Positions 57,011-64,000 of a stretch of 64,000 bases of DNA are shown in pieces. The DNA comes from Miscanthus floridulus. Its lineage: Eukaryota > Streptophyta > Magnoliopsida > Poales > Poaceae. The notes below the pieces were generated by a model that was given only the letters and a program-made list of their open reading frames with translations, had not been told where the DNA came from and ran no database searches. Location: positions 18,725,641-18,789,640 of the forward strand of contig NC_089589.1 in NCBI RefSeq assembly GCF_019320115.1, written 5' to 3'. The position numbers and the translations under genes were made by a program. Each line of letters begins with the position of its first letter. Position 1 is the first letter of the stretch.

Positions 57011-57306
57011 GAGACCATGGTTCGCCAGAGCGTGTCGTGAGCTCAAAACGCCTTAGCCGAAGGCGTCCGCGGGGGCGGAGGCCACCTTCGGCGTCTTCGA
57101 GCGAGACCCCGCTACTTCCCCCCTGGCCCGCTCTGGCGTAGCCGTTGGTCTCGTCGAGAATAGCCGTTGGGCGGCAAATGTAGCCGTTGCCCCACGTCGC
57201 GGCCGTTTCCGCTGTGTCGGTGTCCGTTACGTTCCCCGTGATTTTTTCGGAGGTGACCGTTGTGCAGCGGGCGAAACTTCCGGAGATGACCGTTGTGCCC
57301 GCTGCC

Positions 57307-57314
57307 TATATAAG
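57307..57314 (+). promoter_or_regulatory. TATA box for the antisense ORF
   Basis: TATATAAG on the plus strand, about 150 bp before the open coding sequence and followed by CT-rich transcribed-leader-like sequence. It would drive transcription opposite to the element's own genome. Confidence 0.6.
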
Positions 57315-57464
57315 GGCGCTCTTGGTGGTGGGGTCCCCCCACACACCGCTCACTCGCTTTCATTGCGTCTAAGAAAACGTTCTCTGCCCTCTTCACTTTC
57401 GCCTCTCGCTGCCCTTGCTCGCTCCGTCCTTCTGTTCGCGTCTCGCGCTTAGGTTGCTGTCGCG

Positions 57465-60400
57465 GTGGCTTTCCTTTCCGCCTCCGCCCAAACTCGCCGG
57501 CCCACCTTCTCCGGACCCTACCGCCACCTTCTCGGCGTTAGGGCCATTGGCTGGGGTGCACGCTTTGAGGCGTGCACGCTGCTTGCCTCTGCCTCCGCGT
57601 TGGAGTTGGAAAAGCTGGTGGAGGAGGATTTGGGGAGTGTCTCTGCGTCTATCGGAGACCTAGTCGCCGTGGACTCCGGAGACATGGCGATAAAATCTTG
57701 GGACTTCGGCCCGTCCTCTATTACTGAGGAGGCAATCACGGAGATGCTGAAGGAGTCATGTTTTCCTTCTTCCCGGGTGAAGATCCCTCCGCCGGGTCAG
57801 ACTGTTCCGGAGTCAGAGGAAGGATACGCGGTGGTCTTCTGGGACTTCTTCACCTGCGGCCTCCGATTTCCTTACATTCCCTTCCTCCGCCGGGTGTTGG
57901 AGATCTTCAATGTCCAGCTCCATCATCTGACTCCCACTGCTTTCCTGACTCTTAGCAAGTTTTGTTGGGCGTGCGTCTCTTATGGTGTCGAGCCGGATGT
58001 GGACACCTTTTGCACGTACTATGAACTGCAGAAGCAGCCGAAGAGGAAGAAGGAGGTGCGAGATGGCAAAGAGGTGGAAGTGACCTATCAGTACGGTAGT
58101 TGCACTTTCATGTCTAAGAGGAACCAAGGCATGGATCATCTGGAGATATCTTTTTGCCAGAAGGGCAAGTGGGACCGCGGCTGGCTCGAGCAATGGTTCT
58201 ACGTGAAGACTTATGGGGTCCGCAGCACAACCGAAGATGGCGAGGAAGTCTCGGAGTATCCTCTGACTTCTCGGATGGAGGAGATGGCGCCACACACGCG
58301 CGTGGATCCGCCGGAGGAGGTGTCTCTGACGCGGGAGACCTGTGATCGGGCTTTTGCGGCCACGTGCCGCTACTCTGGTGGTCGCGATCTGGTGGAGGAG
58401 ATCATGGCCTCCAACTACTGGCCCTTGGGCAAAAACAACCTAGCTTTTTAGCTGGAACAGGTCAAGGTCCCCGTCTTCGGGCCGGAGGCCGGGATTCCGT
58501 TCCCCCGCTTTGGTCAGTCTTTGGGGGAGGGGGTGACGGAGGACGGTTTCGTCTCCGAAGTCGAGGAAGCCACCATAGGACTGGTTGGCAAGATTTTCGA
58601 GCGTGAGTACATGTCTCGGATGGCCGTGGCAGGCACCATGCCGTGGCTTAATAGAGTTTTCGAGGAGGTCGGTATCATATACCGGGAGCACGAAGTTCCT
58701 GCTGAGGTCCTGGTCTCGATTGAAAAGAAGAAGAAGAAAGCCTACGCAAAGAATGTTACAGCGGAGGCCGAATCCAAAAAGAGGAAGGGCGCCGCCGTAT
58801 CTCGGGCGCCTGTGAAAAAGAAAAAGAAAAACAGAGCCCCGCTGATCGCGCCGGCTTTGTCTTCCACTGGCAGTGCGGGCGCTGCCTCCGCCGGCAGCGA
58901 AGACATTGAGAGCTCCTCCGCCCCATCAGCGGACGCTCGAGTTGCGAGTGGAGGGGATCGCGGCTCTCCCGTAGCTCCGGCGTGCCCGACGAGCGTGGCG
59001 GTGAGCGATGCCGGGCGGCCGGAGAGTGGCGTTATCCCGGCGCGCTCCTCGCATGGTGCTACGAGCGTCGGCGATCGGCCAGAAGATAGCGCCACCGAGC
59101 CTATGCCCGACGTTCTTGGCGGGCTGTGCTCAAGCTCTGAAGAGGACACGGAGGCCATCCCGCGGCATGTTCCTTCACCCTCTGCCACTGTCGCGCTTTC
59201 GCCCGCACCTGCGGCCGACGTAGGGCGGCCGGAGGCCGCTCTTGCTGAGGAGGCCCCGGCGGCTCGGCCTTCTTCGAGCCCTCCGCCCACCGGGCCGCTG
59301 GCTAGGGAAGTCCGTCCCCTTGGGCCTTCGTCACATGATACGGCGGAGACTTTTGCTCAGAGGGCGCGGCAGGCTGCTCCGCCCGGGCTCTTTATGAGTA
59401 AGCTCGTTTGGTGGACATCTTTATGTTTATTGTCTTCGCCCGGTTCATCCCTTTGTGTGTTGTGCCAAGTGCCAATACTATGCACCTGCTGCTTTGCAGG
59501 TGATGTCATGGCTGGACTTCTCACCCCAGAGGAGCGAGCAGCTGCCGCTGGTGCTAGGTTCGGTCTAGGGCAACCGGGGCTGACGGCGCCGGGTCCGAGT
59601 AAGTAAAAATATTTTCATTTTGATCGTCGTCTGGTTTGTTTGTGATCTGCCCTCCGACCTAAGCTACTGTTGTGTCTTTTTTACGTAGGCTCCTCCGACA
59701 CTTCTATCTCAGGTTGGGAGGAGTGTTATCTTGCCGTTCTTGGAGACGTCGGAGGTGGCCTTTGGCTGTTGGTGCGTTTAACGTGAAATTTGCTTTTCTC
59801 ACCTCATTGTTTCTTGTTTGTTTGTTCCTCTTTGAACAGATCGCTTCAAACAGCGTATGAGGGATATGGATTTCTTCCAGCTTCTTCACGTTCACCTGGA
59901 ACACTAGAGCCTGGTGCGCCTCCGGCGGTTTTACTCGTTTCTTGTTTTATTATTCTTCGTGTATGCTCGTTTTTAGTCTTGTTCTTGATTCCGCTGTTGA
60001 TCGCTTTGGGTTTTTTTTGTCGCAGGGGTATCACACGGGCGTTGTAATGGAAGAGCATTGCACCCGGGAGGTCTCCGATCGTGACGCCGCGATCAAAGCG
60101 CTCAAGGTGGAAATCGAGCGCCTGGAAGGTGAAAAAGGGAGTCTATCGGACTCTCTCACAGCTCTCCGCCTGTCTCTGGCGGAGAAAGAGCGAGAAAGGG
60201 ATGGCTTGAGGGTCGATCTTGCCAAGGCCCGGGAGGCGGAGGTTCTGTCCGCCGAGCAGACTCGTAGGGCGAGTGAGGTGGTCGAGGGTCTCCGGCGAGA
60301 GCTCGCCTCTGAGAAGGAGTCCGCAGCAGCGGTGAGGGAGCAACTTTCTCTGACGACGAGGCGTTTGGACTCGGTCAAAGGGGTCCTCGCTGTGACTATT

Positions 60401-61030
60401 GGTCACTACCGGGCCATCGTCGTCGAGCTTGGAGGCGAGACCTCCGCTCCTCCGAAAGAAGACAGCGTGTACGCCCTCGCTTCCTGGCTAAAGCGTCATC
60501 TTGCAAAGCTCCCTGGTCTGATCAATGGTTGCACGGACTACGGGGCACTAGCGGGAGTGGCGAACTATGCCAAACTCTTGGCACGCGGTGGGTGTACGCA
60601 CACCGAAAGTATTCCGAAGGGGGCGCTGCCTGATCCGGAGGAGCTCGGTGAGACCTCTCTTGGCTTGCGAAAAACCTTGAGAAATTTCATCGGGCACTTT
60701 TGGGCTCCATTTGGGAGATCTGCTGCCCGGAAACTGGCGGAGGACAAGAGGGCGAAGGTACTTACAGTTTTTGTAGTTGCCCTTTTTGTCCTTTTTTTGG
60801 CCCTGACATTCCAGCCTACGCTGCAGGATGCGCAGAAGGGTCTTGCGGGCAGGCCTCCGTCGGTTCCGTGCTCGGTGTCTGCGGTTGGTGCCTCCGCCGC
60901 TGGTGGCGCTCCGGGGGGATCTACCATCGGCGGGGTCGGTGGTCGGAGGCCGCAGGCTCCGTCTCCGCCCACCGCTGATGTGAGCTCTGCTCCAGGGACT
61001 TCCGCCGCTGCCGATGCGCCGGAGGTCTAG
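57465..61030 (+). pseudogene. Antisense extra ORF of the Tat-like element, spliced, with stops
   Basis: The coding frame is open from about 57465; the first ATG in frame is 57684 (MAIKSWDFGPSS). The part to 58451 contains RFPYIPFLRRVLEIFNVQ and SKFCWACVSYGVEP, the 'putative gypsy type transposon' (Pfam Transposase_28) region. A TAG at 58449-58451 interrupts it and the same frame continues to 59397 with a basic (KKKKKAYAKN) and a Ser/Ala/Pro-rich stretch. GT-AG introns follow: exons 59500-59598, 59689-59771, about 59841-59910, 60026-60757 and 60827-61030. Exon 60026-60757 is a strong coiled coil (EIERLEGEKGSLSDSL...). The exon at about 59841 has an in-frame stop in the most likely frame. AATAAA lies at 61090. 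The role is unknown; such ORFs are known in Tat elements. Confidence 0.75.
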
Positions 61031-61142
61031 GCTCTTTGTAGCATTTAGCTGTTCTAGCATGTACCTCATAGTCCAACTGTGCTTTTGTGAATAAAGTTTA
61101 TTTTGTTCTGAATGGTTTTGTGCAAAATTTTAATCTTGCGTA

Positions 61143-61353
61143 GGTTCCGAATCGGGAGCCTGCGCAAGACGTTGCTCCTTTGACTCTCTACAACGACGGT
61201 ATTTACGTGAGCGGAGAGCTTTGGGAGTATTGGCGTTTGGCCTTCCCCCGCAGTATCGTGCACGACGTATTTGAGTCGGTTAGGTTTGACATAGATGACG
61301 AGCGCGCTGGGTTCACTCGCGCGCTCGCTTGGCGTGGACCTCCGCCACAATAG
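61143..61353 (+). pseudogene. Extra exon-like ORF downstream of the antisense gene
   Basis: After an acceptor-like TTGCGTAG the frame reads VPNREPAQDVAPLTLYNDG, IYVSGELWEYWRLAFP and ends GPPPQ with TAG at about 61351-61353. It lies beyond a poly(A) signal (61090), so it may be an alternative 3' exon of the antisense gene or a leftover. No family recognised. Confidence 0.45.
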
Positions 61354-62390
61354 TTAGGATTTTATTTCAAGTTGGTGTCCTGTAAGAATGTTTCTCGACA
61401 CCTTATGGAATACAAGACAGGTTCGCTTTCTTGATTGTTTGCGCGGTATCTTGAGCCCGTCGTGGTAGTTTACATATCTCATCTAGTCCCGAGCTCGCGT
61501 GATCGAGCGCGATACAGAGGTGGTGGCCAGGGCCTTCGGCCCATTTTTTCTCATTCTCTGTGTTTGCTTGATGGCCGGGGTAGAAGTCTCCGCAGCTTTT
61601 CGACCGGCGGAGGCGTACTCGAAGTCCGCCTGGCGAGGCTTGCCGATTCGTCGTTTGATCCGGCTGGGGGTTTGGCGTAGCTTGTGCAGACGGCGGAGAC
61701 TCTAGATATTTCTTTAGCTGGGTGTTTTAGCTGTCTGGAGGTGTGGGTCTCCGACGCTGCGCACCCGTGGGACATGGTTGATCTTTGGAGATGGCAGGTT
61801 AGGTCTCCGGCGTCAGGGGGATGTTACGAGTTTTCGTGCGATATCCCCCTGCTCCCGTAGGCCTTTGCTGTTCATCACCGTGCCGTAGGCCCTCTCTCTT
61901 CTTCCATGTCTCCGACTGTCTACCGTTGCCTCCGATTTTACGAGTTTTCGTACAATATCCACAGCCGACTTGAATATCTAAGGAGACCCCTGCCTCCGTG
62001 GCTATTGCTATGGCTTTTGCCTGCACTATGCCTTGCTCCCCCCTTGCGCCCTTGCGCCTTATGCTGACTGAGTTTCTTAAGGGCACGGGGGGAATCCGTT
62101 TTTATAGTGGGGTGGTGGCTTTCGGGCGTTAACATTTTTGTACGTTGTTAGGTGGAACGCATCTTGGCTTTAATGGCCTATATGTTGCCTGAATTAATCG
62201 TTCTTCTTGAGATCTTTGAAGTAAAGAGGCCTGGCGCCACAGTGGTGGCAGTGTTTTGCCAGGCACTTTCTGTTTTCCTATTACGGATAGCGGAGACCTT
62301 TTTCCTAGTTTCTGCGCCACAATTTTGTTTTCCCTAACGCTAGGGTTTTTTTTAGGGGTCGAAGGCCTGTTCCACCGAGGTTGTTGCCCT
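61354..62390. other. Non-coding zone of the Tat-like element
   Basis: GC-mixed sequence with repeated TCTCCG / CGGAGA words but no coding frame with a recognisable domain. It precedes the tandem array. Confidence 0.5.
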
Positions 62391-63117
62391 GATGCCTGAG
62401 TTCGGTCAGGTCTTTGTCAATGGTCGGAGGTCTTTTTGGCCGAAGATTTTTGCCTTGAAGCCTGACTTTGGTCAGGTCTTTGTCAAGGATCGGAGGCCTT
62501 TTTTGGCCATAGATTTATTCCTTGATGCCTGACTTTGGTCAGGTCTTTGTCAAGGATCGGAGGCCTTATTTGGCCATAGGTTTATTCCTTGATGCCTGAC
62601 TTTGGTCAGGTCTTTGTCAAGGATCGGATGCCTTATTTGGCCATAGGTTTATTCCTTGATGCCTGACTTTGGTCAGGTCTTTGTCAAGGATCGGAGGCCT
62701 TATTTGGCCATAGGTTTATTCCTTGATGCCTGACTTTGGTCAGGTCTTTGTCAAGGATCGGAGGCCTTATTTGGCCATAGGTTTATTCCTTGATGCCTGA
62801 CTTTGGTCAGGTCTTTGTCAAGATTCGGAGGTCTTTTTGGCCGAAGATTTTTGCCTTGAAGCCTGACTTTGGTCAGGTCTTTGTCAAGGATCGGAGGCCT
62901 TATTTGGCCATACGTTTATTCCTTGATGCCTGACTTTGGTCAGGTCTTTGTCAAGGATCGGAGGTCTTTTTGGCCGAAGATTTTTGCCTTGAAGCCTGAC
63001 TTTGGTCAGGTCTTTGTCAAGGATCGGAGGCCTTTTTTGGCCATAGATTTATTCCTTGATGCCTGACTTTGGTCAGGTCTTTGTCAAGGATCGGAGGCCT
63101 TATTTGGCCATAGAGGT
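62391..63117 (-). repeat. Tandem array, 66-67-bp unit, 11 copies
   Basis: Each unit holds GCCTGACTTTGGTCAGGTC followed by TTTGTCAAGGATCGGAGG. Two tail types alternate: A (CCTTATTTGGCCATAGGTTTATTCCTTGAT, split here as two types of ending) and B (TCTTTTTGGCCGAAGATTTTTGCCTTGAAG). The order from the left is B, A', A, A, A, A, B, A, B, A', A(partial). Every unit has a perfect hairpin CCTGAC-TTTG-GTCAGG. It lies between the integrase end and the antisense gene. Confidence 0.95.
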
Positions 63118-63440
63118 CATTTCAAATTGCCCTTGCCTATGGCTGGCGCTTTGAAAGGACCTATTTTTTTGTTTACCGAATATTGCGGCACCAGAGCTGG
63201 CCGCTTTCGGTTTTTGGGTTCTATGTGGTGTTCTTTTGGGGAATTACCTCTTTATACTTGTAGATGATTTTTACATTGAGCCTGCCTCGTTAAAACCCTC
63301 ACCTCCGTTTGGAGTTCCCCTGTGAGGAAAAGAGTGCAGGCTCTTTTACATTTTGTTTCGAATGAAGTAAAAAAAACTAAGGTAATTGCATATAGGGGCC
63401 TCCGCTTATATTTTGCGGAGGTTGCCCTTTGGTACATTGC
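63118..63440. other. Non-coding zone between array and integrase, with hairpins
   Basis: It contains CTCGTTAAAACCCTCACC with GAGCCTGC...GCAGGCTC (about 63278-63343) and CCTCCGC-TTATATTTT-GCGGAGG (about 63400-63422). The first block is a conserved piece of this kind of element's post-integrase region. No coding sequence. Confidence 0.5.
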
Positions 63441-64000
63441 CTAGATGTAGTATCTGTGAAGGCTGTCGATATTCCATGTGTGGGTTGTTGTGACACCTTC
63501 GCTGTCGGTCAAGTGGAAAGAACCAGGTCGGCCTGCTGCCGTTGCTGTGTATGGGCCTTCCCATTTCGGTTGCAACTTACCGACAAGTTGTGCGTTTGGT
63601 TTTCTCCTGAGTACGAGGTCTCCGTGTTTTATGTCTTTCCTTACCACCTGAGAGTCTCTCCACTTCTTGGTTTGTGACTGATATTTTGCAATGTTGTCGA
63701 CTGCTTCCAGTCTGGTGGCTTCTATTGTTTCTTTTGCATACTCTTCATCTTGCAACATCAGCTGGCTTGTTGTGCGGAGGCTTTCGTGCTTTATTTCTTC
63801 TGGCATCATGGCTTCTTCTCCATAGAGCAGTTTGAATGGTGTGAATCCTGTTGTTCTTGAGACGGATGTATTGTGTGACCAAATAACTCTAGGTAGTTCA
63901 TCTATCCATCTTCCTTTGCGTAGGCTCAGCAGTGTCTTTGATATTGCTGAAAAGACTATTCTGTTTGCTCTTTCGACTGCTCCATTGGACTCTGGGTGGT
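63441..64000 (-). CDS. Gypsy integrase, C-terminal part (pol end), partial
   Basis: The minus-strand frame is open from the window edge (about residue NGAVERAN, near 63985, with the catalytic Glu of the DDE core) through IWSHNTSVSRTTGFTPFKLL, YGEEAMMPEE and KWRDSQVVRKDIKHGDLVLR to FHLTDSEG and a stop at 63441-63443. This is the Ty3/Gypsy integrase end with the GKLQPKWEGPY C-terminal block. No chromodomain follows, as expected for the Tat lineage. Integrase inserts the element cDNA. The visible part has no stop; the rest of pol is outside the window. Confidence 0.9.
   Translation of the reverse strand, partial: HPESNGAVERANRIVFSAISKTLLSLRKGRWIDELPRVIWSHNTSVSRTTGFTPFKLLYGEEAMMPEEIKHESLRTTSQLMLQDEEYAKETIEATRLEAVDNIAKYQSQTKKWRDSQVVRKDIKHGDLVLRRKPNAQLVGKLQPKWEGPYTATAAGRPGSFHLTDSEGVTTTHTWNIDSLHRYYI

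Larger units (their letters stand above)
55946..64000 (-). mobile_element. Tat/Grande-like Gypsy retrotransposon, 3' half, minus strand
   Basis: In minus-strand order from the right edge: integrase C-terminus (to 63441), a non-coding zone with an 11-copy tandem array, a spliced ORF on the opposite strand, a polypurine tract and the 3' LTR. This order (gag-pol, then an antisense extra ORF before the 3' LTR) is known for Tat-lineage elements such as maize Grande. The left 5-bp flank is AACTC (55941-55945); the 5' LTR and the rest of pol lie beyond 64000. Confidence 0.85.

Noticed and set aside
57465..57467. Start of the antisense gene at 57465
   Set aside because: The codon there is GTG, unlikely as a plant start; the first in-frame ATG is 57684, so the true start is uncertain.
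62391..63117. Regular repeats that could be mistaken for a CRISPR array
   Set aside because: The units are contiguous with no unique spacers, the region is inside a plant retrotransposon, and no cas genes are present.

Overview
This window is a nested pile of plant transposable elements around one broken host gene, almost certainly from a large grass genome (probably Panicoideae). The grass assignment rests on several recognisable features: CACTA elements with TTTGCCGAGTGC or AGTCCCGGTT subterminal repeats, Stowaway, Tourist and hAT-like MITEs, a SIRE/Maximus-type Copia element, a Tat/Grande-type Gypsy element with an antisense ORF, and a grass-style kinase-MSP gene. I saw no bacterial, organellar, rRNA or functional tRNA gene and no CRISPR array.

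Layout. 1-975: 5' end (leader and 476-bp LTR) of a minus-strand LTR element that runs off the window. 976-8140: a plus-strand Gypsy-type LTR split by a minus-strand solo LTR (4077-7691, imperfect TSD GATGA/GACGA). 8755-27838: a decayed Copia element (gag, protease, integrase, RT, RNase H) holding a complete nested LTR element at 12945-21744 (exact TSD GTGTT) whose short interior carries only scraps of Ty3/Gypsy pol. 28052-44529 (minus): a kinase gene with a C-terminal MSP-like domain, in six recognisable exons. Its last visible exon is split by a 9.3-kb CACTA element (28183-37454, TSD ATT), which itself contains a second CACTA (28653-34013, TSD CAA) and a captured plasma-membrane H+-ATPase C-terminus. 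Two further CACTA elements sit in its introns (37869-39317; 41558-42746, TSD CTA). 45227-49463: a Mutator-like element with long TIRs and a multi-exon plant-mobile-domain gene. 49480-54220: a dense run of MITEs, a poly(A)-tailed retrosequence, an RNase H-like fragment and a hairpin-rich MULE-like terminus. 54640-55945: a LINE reverse transcriptase fragment. 55946-64000: the 3' half of a minus-strand Tat/Grande-like Gypsy element, with its LTR, a spliced plus-strand (antisense) ORF with its own TATA box, an 11-copy 66-67-bp tandem array, and the end of the integrase.

How the parts relate. Insertion order is readable from target-site duplications and interrupted frames: the inner CACTA is younger than the outer CACTA, which is younger than the host gene; the nested LTR element is younger than the Copia; the Tat element is younger than the LINE. 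The host gene is beyond repair (frameshifts, stops, an APE-motif change, kilobase insertions). The elements with the most intact architecture are the nested LTR element, the PMD-bearing MULE and the Tat-like element. Exon borders are given from splice consensus and reading phase, not from transcripts.
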